Below are positions 10,877 through 22,745 of a stretch of 64,000 nt of DNA, in pieces (the stretch's first letter is position 1; every line of letters begins with the position of its first letter). The position numbers and the translations under genes are program-made. The stretch spans positions 62,001 to 126,000 of the forward strand of contig NZ_MVHE01000007.1 in assembly GCF_002086155.1 (NCBI RefSeq), written 5' to 3'. Origin of the DNA: Mycobacterium angelicum. Lineage in GTDB: Bacteria > Actinomycetota > Actinomycetes > Mycobacteriales > Mycobacteriaceae. The notes beneath the pieces are model-generated. The model saw only the letters and a list, made by a program, of their open reading frames with translations. It had not been told where the DNA came from and searched no databases.

Positions 10877-12340
10877 ATGACGCTTCGTGGTGACACCGCG
10901 GTCCTGGTCCTGGCGGCTGGGCCCGGCACCCGAATGCGGTCAGACACTCCGAAAGTCCTGCACAGTCTCGGCGGGCGCAGCATGTTGTCGCACTCGCTGC
11001 ACGCGATGACCAAGCTCGCGCCACAGCACCTGGTGGTGGTGCTTGGCCACGATCATCAGCGCATCTCCCCGCTGGTTGCCGAACTCGCCGAGTCGCTGGG
11101 CCGCACGATCGAGGTGGCGCTGCAGGACCGTCCGCTGGGCACCGGGGACGCGGTGCGGTGCGGGCTGTCGGCGCTGCCCGAGGACTATGCGGGCATCGTC
11201 GTGGTAGCCGCGGGCGACACCCCGCTGCTGGACGCCGACACGCTGGCGGATCTGATCGCCAGTCACAGCGCGCTGTCCGCCGCGGTCACCGTGCTGACCA
11301 CCACGCTGGACGACCCACACGGCTACGGCCGCATCCTGCGCACCCAGGACAACGAAGTGATGGCGATCGTCGAGCAGACCGACGCGACGGCCTCACAGCG
11401 CGGAATCCGTGAGGTCAACACCGGCGTCTACGCCTTCGACATCGCCGCCCTGCGCTCGGCGCTGGGCAGGCTGAGCTCCAACAACGCCCAGCAGGAGCTC
11501 TACCTCACCGACGTGATTGCGATCCTGCGCGGCGACGGCCAGCCCGTGCATGCCCGTCACATCGACGACAGCGCGGTGGTGGCCGGCGTCAACAACCGCG
11601 TGCAGCTGGCCGAGCTGGGCGCCGAGCTCAACCGACGGATCGTGGCCGCCCATCAGATGGCCGGCGTCACCGTCATCGATCCCGGAACCACCTGGATCGA
11701 CGTGGACGTCACCATCGGCCGCGACACCGTGATCCACCCGGGCACCCAGTTGCTCGGCAGTACCCGGATAGGCGGCGGGTGTGTGGTCGGCCCGGACACC
11801 ACGCTGACCGATGTCACCGTCGGCGACGGCGCCGCAGTGGTCCGCACTCACGGCAGCTCGTCGGCGATCGGCAACGGCGCCGCCGTCGGCCCGTTCACCT
11901 ACCTACGACCGGGAACCGTGCTGGGCGCCGACGGCAAGCTGGGCGCGTTCGTCGAGGCCAAGAACTCCACCATCGGCACCGGCACCAAGGTGCCGCACCT
12001 GACCTACGTCGGCGACGCCGACATCGGCGAGCACAGCAACATCGGCGCGTCCAGCGTGTTCGTCAACTACGACGGCACCACCAAGCGGCGCACCACCATC
12101 GGCTCGCACGTGCGGACCGGGTCGGACACCATGTTCGTGGCGCCGGTCACTGTCGGCGACGGCGCGTACACCGGCGCCGGCACCGTGGTGCGCGAGGATG
12201 TCCCGCCCGGTGCGCTGGCCGTGTCTGCAGGTCCGCAGCGCAATATCGAGAACTGGGTACAGCAGAAGCGGCCGGGAACTGCGGCGGCCGAAGCAGCTGC
12301 GCAGGCAGGCCGAAAACCCGATACAGAACAGACACCGTGA
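10877..12340 (+). CDS. glmU: Bifunctional UDP-GlcNAc pyrophosphorylase / GlcN-1-P acetyltransferase
   Basis: Makes UDP-N-acetylglucosamine for peptidoglycan and arabinogalactan linker synthesis in two cytoplasmic steps. The protein has 487 residues. The N-terminal uridyltransferase begins [21 protein letters not shown] and contains [10 protein letters not shown] and GDTPLLD. The C-terminal left-handed beta-helix hexapeptide domain contains [19 protein letters not shown], and catalytic-site [16 protein letters not shown]. The variable tail is Ala-rich. The start is ATG 10877 with SD GGAGGAAGG 6 nt upstream. It is followed by prsA about 70 nt away, probably in one operon. Confidence 0.97.
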   Translation: MTLRGDTAVLVLAAGPGTRMRSDTPKVLHSLGGRSMLSHSLHAMTKLAPQHLVVVLGHDHQRISPLVAELAESLGRTIEVALQDRPLGTGDAVRCGLSALPEDYAGIVVVAAGDTPLLDADTLADLIASHSALSAAVTVLTTTLDDPHGYGRILRTQDNEVMAIVEQTDATASQRGIREVNTGVYAFDIAALRSALGRLSSNNAQQELYLTDVIAILRGDGQPVHARHIDDSAVVAGVNNRVQLAELGAELNRRIVAAHQMAGVTVIDPGTTWIDVDVTIGRDTVIHPGTQLLGSTRIGGGCVVGPDTTLTDVTVGDGAAVVRTHGSSSAIGNGAAVGPFTYLRPGTVLGADGKLGAFVEAKNSTIGTGTKVPHLTYVGDADIGEHSNIGASSVFVNYDGTTKRRTTIGSHVRTGSDTMFVAPVTVGDGAYTGAGTVVREDVPPGALAVSAGPQRNIENWVQQKRPGTAAAEAAAQAGRKPDTEQTP

Positions 12341-12410
12341 TTTCGTTTACCGGAAACCCGGCTACGATGAGGCGTTCCATTCCCGAACTCGATACGGCGA
12401 GGGCAACCCG

Positions 12411-13391
12411 GTGAGCCACGACTGGACCGATAATCGCAAAAACCTAATGCTCTTCAGCGGCCGTGCCCACCCCGAGCTGGCCGAGCAAGTAGCCAAGGAA
12501 CTCGATGTGCACGTCACCGCGCAGACGGCGCGGGAATTCGCCAACGGCGAGATCTTCGTGCGCTTCCATGAATCGGTGCGCGGCTGCGACGCGTTCGTGC
12601 TGCAGTCCTGCCCGATGCCGGTGAACCAATGGCTGATGGAACAGCTGATCATGATCGACGCGCTCAAGCGCGGCAGCGCCAAGCGGATCACCGCTGTGAT
12701 GCCGTTCTACCCCTACGCCAGGCAGGACAAGAAGCACCGCGGCCGCGAGCCGATCTCGGCGCGGCTGGTCGCCGACCTGCTCAAGACCGCCGGCGCCGAC
12801 CGGATCGTGACCGTCGATCTGCACACCGACCAGATCCAGGGTTTCTTCGACGGACCCGTCGACCACATGCGCGGCCAGAACCTGCTGACCGGATACATCA
12901 GGGACAACTACCCCGACGGCAACATGGTTGTGGTCTCCCCCGACTCCGGCCGGGTGCGCATCGCCGAGAAGTGGGCCGACGCGCTGGGCGGTGTTCCGCT
13001 GGCCTTCATTCACAAGACCCGCGACCCGCGGGTGCCCAACCAGGTGGTGTCCAACCGCGTGGTCGGCGAGGTACAGGGGCGCACGTGCGTGCTGATCGAC
13101 GACATGATCGACACCGGCGGAACCATCGCCGGCGCGGTGAACCTGTTGCGCGAAGACGGGGCCAGTGACGTGATCATCGCGGCCACCCACGGTGTGCTGT
13201 CCGACCCGGCCGCCGAGCGGCTAGCGGCGTGCGGCGCGCGGGAGGTCATCGTCACCAACACGCTGCCGATCGGCGAGGAGAAGCGCTTCCCGCAGCTCAC
13301 CGTCTTGTCCATCGCGCCGCTATTGGCCAGCACCATCCGCGCGGTATTCGAAAACGGCTCAGTCACAGGACTATTCGACGGAGACGCCTAG
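12411..13391 (+). CDS. prsA: Ribose-phosphate pyrophosphokinase
   Basis: Transfers pyrophosphate from ATP to ribose-5-phosphate to give PRPP. In mycobacteria PRPP feeds nucleotide synthesis and also decaprenylphosphoryl-arabinose. The protein has 326 residues: the N-terminal NLMLFSGRAHPELAEQVAKE, the flexible catalytic loop YARQDKKHRGREPISARL, divalent cation site TVDLHTDQIQGFFDGPVDH, and the PRPP-binding loop VLIDDMIDTGGTIAGAV. The start is GTG 12411 (VSHDWTDNRKN), matching known mycobacterial PrsA N-termini. The stop is directly followed by the next gene's ATG. Confidence 0.96.
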   Translation: MSHDWTDNRKNLMLFSGRAHPELAEQVAKELDVHVTAQTAREFANGEIFVRFHESVRGCDAFVLQSCPMPVNQWLMEQLIMIDALKRGSAKRITAVMPFYPYARQDKKHRGREPISARLVADLLKTAGADRIVTVDLHTDQIQGFFDGPVDHMRGQNLLTGYIRDNYPDGNMVVVSPDSGRVRIAEKWADALGGVPLAFIHKTRDPRVPNQVVSNRVVGEVQGRTCVLIDDMIDTGGTIAGAVNLLREDGASDVIIAATHGVLSDPAAERLAACGAREVIVTNTLPIGEEKRFPQLTVLSIAPLLASTIRAVFENGSVTGLFDGDA

Positions 13392-13757
13392 ATGGCTTCG
13401 GCTTCTTGCGGCTCCGGCTCCACCGTCATCTATCACAACCCGAAGTGCAGCACCTCGCGTAAGACGCTGGACTTGTTGCGGGAGAACGGTTTTGAGCCGA
13501 CGGTCGTCCAGTATCTGAAAACGCCGCCGTCTCGCGACGAGCTGGTCCGCATGATCGCAGACGCCGGCATCGATGTGCGGACCGCGGTACGCAAACGCGA
13601 ACCGCTGTATGCCGAACTCAACCTCGCCGACGCGACCGATGACGAGCTGCTCGATGCCATGGCCGAGCATCCGATCCTGATCGAGCGTCCGTTCGTCGTC
13701 ACGCCGAAGGGGACGCGGCTGGCCCGGCCAATCGACGCGGTCCGCGAGATTCTGTGA
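13392..13757 (+). CDS. arsC: ArsC-type (glutaredoxin-class) arsenate reductase-like protein
   Basis: A 121-residue thioredoxin-fold protein of the ArsC/YffB class. The N-terminal YHNPKCSTSRKTLDLL places the catalytic Cys, and LIERPFVVTPKGTRLARP carries the anion-binding Arg residues. E. coli plasmid ArsC reduces arsenate using glutathione and glutaredoxin. Mycobacteria have mycothiol instead, so the electron donor here would have to differ. The ATG follows the prsA stop with no gap, and the TGA overlaps the lpqT GTG by 4 nt, so the gene is embedded in the prsA operon. No arsenic transporter or ArsR is nearby; a different thiol substrate is possible. Confidence 0.82.
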   Translation: MASASCGSGSTVIYHNPKCSTSRKTLDLLRENGFEPTVVQYLKTPPSRDELVRMIADAGIDVRTAVRKREPLYAELNLADATDDELLDAMAEHPILIERPFVVTPKGTRLARPIDAVREIL

Positions 13758-14398
13758 GACGGCTGGCGTCCGTTACGGCGTTGGCGGCGCTTACCGTGAC
13801 GGTGGCCGGCTGCGGACCGAAAGTTCCTGACTACCAGTCGATCTGGACGACCAGTTCGTCCAGCACCACCGCCCCGTCGCCGACCGACAAGCCCGTCCCG
13901 CTGTCGAAATACCTGGAAAGCATTGGCGTCACCGGGGAACCGGTGGCACCGAACGCGCTGACCGACCTCACCGTGTCGATTCCCACACCGCCGGGCTGGG
14001 TGCCGCATGGCGACCCGAAGGCCACCCCGAATGCGGTGATGATCGCCAAGGGCGACAAGTACCCAGCGGCCATGCTGGTGGTGTTCAAGTTGCGCGGGGA
14101 TTTCAATCCGGCCGACGCGATCAAACACGCCAATGCCGATCTGCCCGAGAACTTTCACCAACTGGACGCCTCGACGGCCGACTTCAACGGCTTTCCGTCG
14201 TCGATGGTGCAGGGCAGCTACGACCTCAAGGCCACCCGCATGCACAGCTACAACCGCATCGTGATCGCCACCGGAGCGCCCCCGGCCAACGAGCGATATC
14301 TGGTGCAGCTGACCATCACCAGCCTGGCCAACGAGGCCGTCGCGCAGAGCACCGACATCGAGGCGATCATCCGCGGGTTCGTCGTAGCCAGGAAGTGA
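13754..14398 (+). CDS. lpqT: LpqT-like lipoprotein
   Basis: A 214-residue lipoprotein. The signal ends at a good lipobox, TVAGC, with Cys 20. The mature domain (SIPTPPGWVPHGD, MIAKGDKYPAAMLVVFKLRG, FNGFPSSMVQGSYDL, RYLVQLTITS) belongs to the LpqN/LpqT family of actinobacterial cell-envelope lipoproteins, related to the Mog1/PsbP-like fold. A Ser/Thr-rich linker follows the anchor. The GTG start overlaps the arsC stop by 4 nt. The position downstream of prsA is that of Rv1016c, which has no established function. Confidence 0.9.
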   Translation: MRRLASVTALAALTVTVAGCGPKVPDYQSIWTTSSSSTTAPSPTDKPVPLSKYLESIGVTGEPVAPNALTDLTVSIPTPPGWVPHGDPKATPNAVMIAKGDKYPAAMLVVFKLRGDFNPADAIKHANADLPENFHQLDASTADFNGFPSSMVQGSYDLKATRMHSYNRIVIATGAPPANERYLVQLTITSLANEAVAQSTDIEAIIRGFVVARK

Positions 14399-14406
14399 TC
14401 ACAGAC

Positions 14407-15276
14407 ATGACCGATTGGACAGCCGCGGACCTGCCCTCGTTCGCCGGACGCTCGGTGATCATCACCGGAGCCAACAGCGGGCTGGGTGAGGTGACGGCCC
14501 GCGAGCTGGCCGGTCGCGGCGCCAAGATCATCATGGCGGTCCGCAACACGGACAAAGGCGCGGCCGCCGCGCAGCGGATCGCCGGCGACGTCGAGGTGCG
14601 TGCCCTCGATTTGCAGGACCTGTCGTCGGTACGCCGCTTCGCCGACGAGACTCGCGGAGCCGACATCCTGATCAACAACGCCGGCATCATGGCCGCGCCG
14701 TATTCGCTCACCGTCGATGGCTTCGAAAGCCAGATCGGCACAAACCATCTCGGCCATTTCGCGCTCACGAATCTACTGCTGCCCAAGCTCACCGATCGGG
14801 TCGTCACGGTGTCGTCGATGGCGCACTGGCCGGGGCGGGTCAACCTCGAAGACCTCAACTGGAAGAAGCGGCGATACTCGCCCTGGCTGGCTTACAGCCA
14901 GTCGAAGCTGGCCAACCTGCTGTTCACCAGCGAGCTGCAACGCCGCCTGGCTGCAGCCGGGTCGCCCCTGCGTGCGCTGGCCGCCCACCCGGGCTACTCG
15001 CACACCAACCTGCAGGGGGTTTCCGGCCGCAAACTCGGCGACGCTATCGTTTCGGCCGCTACCCGCGTGGTGGCCACCGACGCCGATTTCGGTGCCCGGC
15101 AAACGTTGTACGCGGCGTCCCAGGATTTGCCGGGCGACGCATTCATCGGTCCGCGGTTCGGCTATGTGGGACCCACCCGGCAGGTGGGTCGCAGCCGGCG
15201 GGCCAAAGACACGGGCACCGCCGCCGCGCTCTGGGAGCTGTCCGAGCAACTCACCGGGGTCAAGTTCCCGCTTTGA
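14407..15276 (+). CDS. Short-chain dehydrogenase/reductase
   Basis: A 289-residue classical SDR of the retinol-dehydrogenase/WWOX-like branch common in mycobacteria. Cofactor motif TGANSGLG is near residue 22, followed by RNTDKG, the NNAG motif, catalytic Ser in VTVSSMAHW, and YSQSK as the YxxxK pair. RN after the first strand suggests NADP(H) preference. ATG 14407 is chosen; an in-frame GTG at 14395 would overlap the lpqT stop. H37Rv has no SDR between lpqT and rplY as far as I recall, so this is an accessory gene. Substrate is unknown. Confidence 0.85.
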   Translation: MTDWTAADLPSFAGRSVIITGANSGLGEVTARELAGRGAKIIMAVRNTDKGAAAAQRIAGDVEVRALDLQDLSSVRRFADETRGADILINNAGIMAAPYSLTVDGFESQIGTNHLGHFALTNLLLPKLTDRVVTVSSMAHWPGRVNLEDLNWKKRRYSPWLAYSQSKLANLLFTSELQRRLAAAGSPLRALAAHPGYSHTNLQGVSGRKLGDAIVSAATRVVATDADFGARQTLYAASQDLPGDAFIGPRFGYVGPTRQVGRSRRAKDTGTAAALWELSEQLTGVKFPL

Positions 15277-15573
15277 GGTTCACATCGGTCACATCTGCCC
15301 CAGTGGCCCCGGCTCCGGGTGGCAACCCTCTTTGCTCGCCTCAGCGCGACTTGTCGCTGCGAGCCGGGCAAACCGAACTATGCGCAGATACTGAGACGTC
15401 TGGGGCTGACGTGACAGTCGGTGCGGAATTTCCCCTGCACCCGTCACATGCGCTAACCTGACCGGGCGTCACGGCGAGGGTAGCTGGCCACCTCAACCAG
15501 CACCGTTATCGACGGAGACCGACAGTTCGTCGCGATCCTGGCCGTGCCCTACACACAGGAGCGAGCGACACAC
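15277..15573 (+). promoter_or_regulatory. rplY upstream region with a candidate -10
   Basis: A 297-bp gap between the SDR gene and rplY. A plausible -10 box, TAACCT, lies at 15454-15459, followed by a leader of about 110 nt with no obvious gene. No strong -35 or operator is visible. The rplY ribosome binding site is a weak AGGAGCG about 10 nt before the ATG. Confidence 0.35.
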
Positions 15574-16239
15574 ATGGCTAAGTCCACGGTCAACCAGCTG
15601 AGCGTCACGGTGCGCACCGAGACCGGTAAGGGCGCCTCCCGGCGCGCCCGGCGTGAGGGCAGGATTCCCGCCGTTCTCTACGGCCACGGCGCCGACCCGC
15701 AGCACCTCGAGCTGCCCGGGCACGACTTTGCGGCGGTGCTGCGCCACTCAGGCACCAACGCGGTGCTGACCCTGGACATCGCCGGCAAGGAACAACTGGC
15801 ACTGACCAAGGCGCTCGATATCCACCCGATCCGACGCACCATCCAGCACGCGGACCTCTTGGTGGTCCGCCGCGGCGAGAAGGTCGTCGTCGAGGTCAGC
15901 GTCGTCGTCGAGGGCGAAGCCGGACCTGACACCCTGGTCACTCAGGATGCCAACGCAATCGAGATCGAGGCCGAAGCCCTCTCGATTCCCGAGCAGTTGA
16001 CCGTGTCCGTCGAGGGCGCCGAACCCGGCACCCAGTTCACCGCCGGGCAGATCACCCTGCCGGCCGGCGTCAACCTGATCTCCGACCCCGAACTCCTGGT
16101 CGTCAACGTGGTTCAGGCGCCCACCGCGCAGGACCTCGCGGAAGAGGGCGCCGGCGAGGAAGGCGAGGCAGCCGAGGAGCCGGCGGCCGAGGAGGCCGGC
16201 GAGTCCGAGGGCGACACGGCCCAGGGCGAGTCCGAGTAG
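15574..16239 (+). CDS. rplY: 50S ribosomal protein L25 (CTC form)
   Basis: Binds 5S rRNA in the large subunit. At 221 residues this is the long CTC form: an N-terminal L25 domain ([29 protein letters not shown]) plus the C-terminal TL5-like beta domain ([20 protein letters not shown]). A very acidic tail rich in Glu, Ala and Gly (after about residue 185) ends the protein. The start is ATG 15574 ([16 protein letters not shown]), as in other mycobacteria. It is followed by pth after 6 nt, the usual pairing. Confidence 0.96.
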   Translation: MAKSTVNQLSVTVRTETGKGASRRARREGRIPAVLYGHGADPQHLELPGHDFAAVLRHSGTNAVLTLDIAGKEQLALTKALDIHPIRRTIQHADLLVVRRGEKVVVEVSVVVEGEAGPDTLVTQDANAIEIEAEALSIPEQLTVSVEGAEPGTQFTAGQITLPAGVNLISDPELLVVNVVQAPTAQDLAEEGAGEEGEAAEEPAAEEAGESEGDTAQGESE

Positions 16240-16245
16240 CCCGAT

Positions 16246-16821
16246 ATGGCCGAACCCCTTTTGGTGGTCGGCCTGGGCAACCCCGGAGAGAACTACGCCC
16301 GCACCCGGCACAACGTCGGGTTCTTCGTTGCCGACCTGCTGGCCGCCCGGCTAGGCGCAAAGTTCAAGGCGCACAAGCGCTCTGGCGCCGAAGTCGTCAC
16401 CGGCCGGCTGGCCGGGCACTCGATCGTGCTGGCCAAACCGCGCTGCTACATGAACGAGTCCGGTCGACAGGTGGGACCGCTGGCGAAGTTCTACTCGGTG
16501 GCACCGGCCGACATCATCGTCATCCACGACGAACTGGACCTGGACTTCGGCCGAGTCCGGCTCAAATTCGGTGGCGGCGAAGGCGGCCACAACGGCGTCC
16601 GCTCGGTGGCATCGGCGTTGGGCACCAAGGACTTTCAACGGGTGCGCATCGGGATCGGCCGTCCGCCCGGACGCAAGGACCCGGCCGCCTTCGTGCTGGA
16701 GAACTTCTCGTCAGCAGAACGCACCGAGGTGCCCACAATTTGCGAACAGGCCGCTGACGCAACGGAATTGCTCATCGAACTAGGACTGGAACCCGCGCAG
16801 AACCGCGTCCACGCCTGGTAA
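16246..16821 (+). CDS. pth: Peptidyl-tRNA hydrolase
   Basis: Releases tRNA from peptidyl-tRNA that has dropped off ribosomes. The protein has 191 residues with the family signatures: [20 protein letters not shown] (catalytic His in RHNV), [30 protein letters not shown] and [13 protein letters not shown]. Co-transcribed with rplY (6-nt gap) and convergent with pks16, whose stop is only 13 nt away. No oddities. Confidence 0.97.
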   Translation: MAEPLLVVGLGNPGENYARTRHNVGFFVADLLAARLGAKFKAHKRSGAEVVTGRLAGHSIVLAKPRCYMNESGRQVGPLAKFYSVAPADIIVIHDELDLDFGRVRLKFGGGEGGHNGVRSVASALGTKDFQRVRIGIGRPPGRKDPAAFVLENFSSAERTEVPTICEQAADATELLIELGLEPAQNRVHAW

Positions 16822-16834
16822 GCCCCCAGCCGAA

Positions 16835-18469
16835 CTAGGTGACCAGCGTCAGCGAATTGGACCGCCGCAGCTTGCCCGACGGCGTCTTCGGGATGGTTCC
16901 CGGCCCGAGCACCACGACGTTTCGCGGCCGCACATCAACCTCTTTGACGACCTCGTGGGCCACCTGGTGCTCGATGCGGCGCACCTCGGCGGGGTTCTCG
17001 TGGGCGTTCGATTCGACCGCGACGGCGAAGGACTCGCGCGAGTGCCCGGCGTCGAGGCGCACGGCCACTGCACAGCCCGGACGGACACCTTCCACGCGCC
17101 CGGCGGCCCGCTCGATGTCGGTCGGGTAGATGTTGCGCCCGGCCATGATGATGACGTCCTTGACCCGGCCACACACGACTACGTGGCCCTCCTCGGTGAG
17201 GTAGCCGAGGTCACCGGTGTCGTACCAGCCGTGCTCGTCCTGCGCCGGGATGAAGCCGCCCATGGTCAGGTAGCCCGGCGTCAGCGATTCCCCGCGCAGC
17301 TCGATGACACCGACGCCGCGGGCGGGCATGACGTCGCCCTGCTCGTCGATGATGCGGGCCTCCAGGTCCTGCAGCAGCGGCCCCAGGGTGGCCAGCCGGC
17401 GGGTGTTGCCCTTGGTGGCCGGAACGGCCCGGCGCAGCGCGGCCAGCAGGTCGGCGTCCACCTCGTCGACAACCAGACCCGAGTTGCACTTGGAGAAGGA
17501 CACCGCCAGCGTGGTCTCGGCCATGCCGTAGGCCGGCAGGATCGCCGAGGACCGCAGCCCGAACGGCTTGCCCGCGTCCAGCAGGTCCTCGACGTCGGCG
17601 GGCTCGACGGGCTCGGCACCGGACAGCGCGAAACGCAGGGTCGACAGGTCGAAGTCGCCCGGCTTGGCCTGGCGGCGCAACCGCTTGGCCAGCAGCGCGT
17701 AGGCGAAGTTGGGCGCCGCGGTCATGGTGCCCTTGTACTTGTCGATCAGCTTGGCCCACAGCAGCGTGTCGCGCAGGAAGTCCATCGGCGTGACCTTGAC
17801 CAGCTCCGCGCCGAAGAACATCGGGATGGTGAGGAAGCCGACCATGCCCATGTCGTGGAAGCAGGGCAGCCAGCTCACCATGACGTCCTTGTCGACGTCG
17901 TATTCGGCGCCGATGAACATCGCCTCGGCGTTGGAGTAGATGTTGCGGTGGGTGATCTGGACGGCTTTGGGGGAACCGGTGGAACCCGACGTCAGCTGCA
18001 TCAGCGCCAGGTCGTCCTCGCCGACCTCGATGGGGTCGATCGGATCGGCCGCCAGCAGATCGCCGACGGTGAGCACCTTGATGCCCTTCTCCTCGAGCAC
18101 CGGAATGGCGACCAGGAACGGCTCGGAAACGACGACGGCCTTGGCCTCGATCATGCCGATGACGGTCATGGTGTCTTCGGCCCACACGGCCAGGTCGGTC
18201 CGCGGCGTGGGCTGGTGCAGCATGGTCAGGCTGGCACCGCGCATCCACAGGCCCTGGGCCGTCGGGGCGATCTCCACCGGGAAGCCGGCAAGTACCCCGA
18301 CCGCGTCACCCAGGCCGATGCCGGCGGCCGCCAGGCCACCTGCGATACAGCGGGCGCGCTCGTGGACTTCACCCCAGGTGTGGCGGACGGGCTCGTGGGG
18401 TTCACCTGTGACCATGCCCGTTGTCGCCGTGCGGGCATTGCGGAACATCTTCTCGGTGAACCTGCTCAA
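16835..18469 (-). CDS. pks16: Acyl-CoA/fatty acyl-AMP ligase family protein Pks16
   Basis: A 544-residue adenylate-forming enzyme. Despite its historical name it is not a polyketide synthase. Seen are the P-loop-like [18 protein letters not shown], substrate pocket [17 protein letters not shown]8-type [46 protein letters not shown] and the C-terminal catalytic Lys in [14 protein letters not shown]. These resemble FAAL/FadD enzymes that adenylate fatty acids. The start is TTG at 18469 (LSRFTEKMF), with a strong GAGGAGG 6 nt upstream; this gives exactly the length recalled for Rv1013. Confidence 0.93.
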   Translation of the reverse strand: MSRFTEKMFRNARTATTGMVTGEPHEPVRHTWGEVHERARCIAGGLAAAGIGLGDAVGVLAGFPVEIAPTAQGLWMRGASLTMLHQPTPRTDLAVWAEDTMTVIGMIEAKAVVVSEPFLVAIPVLEEKGIKVLTVGDLLAADPIDPIEVGEDDLALMQLTSGSTGSPKAVQITHRNIYSNAEAMFIGAEYDVDKDVMVSWLPCFHDMGMVGFLTIPMFFGAELVKVTPMDFLRDTLLWAKLIDKYKGTMTAAPNFAYALLAKRLRRQAKPGDFDLSTLRFALSGAEPVEPADVEDLLDAGKPFGLRSSAILPAYGMAETTLAVSFSKCNSGLVVDEVDADLLAALRRAVPATKGNTRRLATLGPLLQDLEARIIDEQGDVMPARGVGVIELRGESLTPGYLTMGGFIPAQDEHGWYDTGDLGYLTEEGHVVVCGRVKDVIIMAGRNIYPTDIERAAGRVEGVRPGCAVAVRLDAGHSRESFAVAVESNAHENPAEVRRIEHQVAHEVVKEVDVRPRNVVVLGPGTIPKTPSGKLRRSNSLTLVT

Positions 18470-18605
18470 AGCAAACCTCCTCGGTTCCGGACCCGGGGTC
18501 CGGTTTTTCATGTTCCGCCTGCTGTACATAACTTTGCGACAGGCGCGCGCTCACAGTTGGGGAGCGGTTAGGTCTCGGTGCGGTGATGAGAACACCGCGG
18601 ATTAT

Positions 18606-18627
18606 CTTAAGCAACTCTTAAGTAACT
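18606..18627 (-). promoter_or_regulatory. 11-bp tandem direct repeat upstream of pks16
   Basis: CTTAAGCAACT is immediately followed by CTTAAGTAACT, an 11-bp direct repeat with one mismatch, about 137 bp upstream of the pks16 start. Units repeated at one helical turn are typical of binding sites for OmpR/PhoP-family response regulators. It lies in the 206-bp gap between ispE and pks16, which contains no gene. Regulator identity is unknown. Confidence 0.4.
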
Positions 18628-18675
18628 GCCAAACGCACGCGCGATTTGAGGCAGATTTCACAGTTTGGGCATGCT

Positions 18676-19596
18676 TCAGGCTTCTGACGGCGCCGGTACC
18701 ACCCGGGCGCCCGGCACCGGCCCGGTCGCCACGCGCACGGTGCGGCACACACCCGCCCCCGACAGCTGCGTGCCCACATCGATCGCCGAGGCCGCCGACG
18801 CACACAGAAACGCACACGTGGGACCCGAGCCGGACACGATCCCAGCCAGGGCTCCCGCCTCCACGCCGGCGCGCAGCGCCCGCCGCAGCGTGGGATCCAG
18901 GCTCACCGCGGCGGCCTGCATTTCGTTACCCAGCAGCGGCGCCAGCTGCTCGGGATCACCGGCCGCCAACGCGGCCAGCACCGGCCCGGGCTCATCGAGG
19001 CGCGGCGGATCACCGGCCTCGCGCAGCCGGTCCAGCTCGGCGAACACCGCCGGCGTCAGCAGACCATTCTCGGCGAAGGCCAGCACCCAATGGAATGTGT
19101 TGCGGGACAACACGGTCGCCAGCTCCTCGCCGCGACCCGTGCCCAGCGCGGTGCCCCCGTGCAGCGCGAACGGCACGTCGCTGCCCAGCCGCGCGGCGAG
19201 CATGCGCAGGTCGCGGCGGGGCAGGCTGAGCTCCCACAGCGAGTTCATCGCCACCAGTACCGCGGCCGCGTCCGCACTGCCGCCGGCCATCCCGCCGGCC
19301 ACCGGAATCGATTTGTCGATCAGGATCGACACGTCCGGAGCGCGGCCCACGTGGTCGGCCAACAGCTCGGCCGCCTGCCAGGCCAGGTTGCCTTCGTCGA
19401 TAGGCAGCTTGTCGGCCCCCTCGCCGACGAGCTCGAGCGACAGCACATCGGCGTTGCGGACGGTCACCTCGTCGACCAGCGAAACCGCATGAAACACCGT
19501 CGTCAGCTCGTGATAGCCGTCCTCGCGGCGATCGCCGACGGCCAGGTAGAGGTTGACCTTGCCCGGCACGCGGACGGTGACCGACCCGGTGGGCAC
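18676..19596 (-). CDS. ispE: 4-diphosphocytidyl-2-C-methyl-D-erythritol kinase
   Basis: Phosphorylates CDP-methylerythritol in the MEP pathway to isopentenyl diphosphate. The 306-residue protein belongs to the GHMP kinase family. Seen are [24 protein letters not shown], the ATP loop [41 protein letters not shown] and C-terminal [13 protein letters not shown]. The start is GTG 19596 ([13 protein letters not shown]); the frame is open upstream but the extension does not resemble the family. Downstream of rpfB-ksgA, as in H37Rv. Confidence 0.95.
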   Translation of the reverse strand: MPTGSVTVRVPGKVNLYLAVGDRREDGYHELTTVFHAVSLVDEVTVRNADVLSLELVGEGADKLPIDEGNLAWQAAELLADHVGRAPDVSILIDKSIPVAGGMAGGSADAAAVLVAMNSLWELSLPRRDLRMLAARLGSDVPFALHGGTALGTGRGEELATVLSRNTFHWVLAFAENGLLTPAVFAELDRLREAGDPPRLDEPGPVLAALAAGDPEQLAPLLGNEMQAAAVSLDPTLRRALRAGVEAGALAGIVSGSGPTCAFLCASAASAIDVGTQLSGAGVCRTVRVATGPVPGARVVPAPSEA

Positions 19597-19680
19597 CCAT
19601 AATTCAGCGGTGTTGCCGTCAGATATCACCAGCCACCGCCACCGCAGCAGACTATCGCTGTCACCGGCGAACCACACGCA

Positions 19681-21861
<2,181 letters not shown>

Positions 21862-22707
21862 TCATAGCAGTGCAGTTCGCACTCCATAGGCCCGGCGCGC
21901 ATTGCTCGTTGTGATGTTCGCCAAGTCCTCGGGCCGACGATTGAGCAGCTCAGCGAGGGCCCGGACGGTGTAGGGCAGACAATAGGATTCGTTCGCTGCG
22001 CCGCGGTAAGGATGCGGAGTCAAAAACGGCGCATCGGTTTCCACCAGAAGTTGCTCGGGCGGTATCAGCGCAACGGCTTCGCGTAGCTCGCGCGCGTTAC
22101 GGAAGCTGACGGTCCCCGACAGGCTCAGCAACCATCCGGCCGCCACACACTCGCGGGCCATCGCGCTGTCCGAGGAGAAGCAATGAAAGATCACCGTTTC
22201 GGGCGCGCCTTCGGCGCGCAGCACGTCGAGCACCTCGCGGTCGGCCTCGCGATTGTGGATCATCAGCGGCTTGCCGGTTCGCTTGGCCAGGTCGATATGC
22301 CAGGCGAAAGCCTCGCGCTGCGCGTCGGGCTGCGCGCAACCATCGAGCCGGCCCGGCCAGTACATGTCCATGCCGGTCTCGCCGACGGCAACGACCCGCG
22401 GATGGGCCACCAGAGCCTCGATCTCGGCGCGGGCGGCGTCGGTCAGCGCGTCCACCCGCGTCGGGTGCAACGCCACCGCGGCGTACACCCGCGGATTCCA
22501 CTCGGCGGCCCGCGTCACCCAGCGCGCCGAGTCCAGATCGTCGGCAATCGTGACCACCGCTTCCACGCCTACGGCCGCGGCGCGCTCGACGATGGCAGCC
22601 ACGTCGTCGGCATCAACGGCGCCGCAGGCATCCAGATGGGTGTGGGCGTCGATCAACGGCGCCAATGGTTCCGGCGGGGGTGGCGGTTGTCTGCGATTGG
22701 AGCTCAC
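21862..22707 (-). CDS. tatD: TatD-family metal-dependent DNase
   Basis: A 281-residue TIM-barrel amidohydrolase-type nuclease with 3'-5' exonuclease/DNA-repair roles in the family. Metal ligands: HTHLD at the N-terminus, VAVGETGMD, MIHNREADREVLDVL, IFHCFSSD and LLVETDAPFLTPHPYRG. The start is GTG 22707 (VSSNRRQ), which adds a Pro-rich stretch (PPPPPEP) before the barrel. Divergent from metG with about 38 bp between the starts. The position matches Rv1008. Confidence 0.92.
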   Translation of the reverse strand: MSSNRRQPPPPPEPLAPLIDAHTHLDACGAVDADDVAAIVERAAAVGVEAVVTIADDLDSARWVTRAAEWNPRVYAAVALHPTRVDALTDAARAEIEALVAHPRVVAVGETGMDMYWPGRLDGCAQPDAQREAFAWHIDLAKRTGKPLMIHNREADREVLDVLRAEGAPETVIFHCFSSDSAMARECVAAGWLLSLSGTVSFRNARELREAVALIPPEQLLVETDAPFLTPHPYRGAANESYCLPYTVRALAELLNRRPEDLANITTSNARRAYGVRTALL

Positions 22708-22745
22708 GCGCACACAATAGGTCGACCCCATAAGGTGGGATCCCA

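Noticed and set aside
16955..18571. 538-codon open frame antisense to pks16
   Set aside because: It overlaps the whole of a well-supported acyl-AMP ligase gene and shows Asp/His/Gly-rich shadow composition with no domains.
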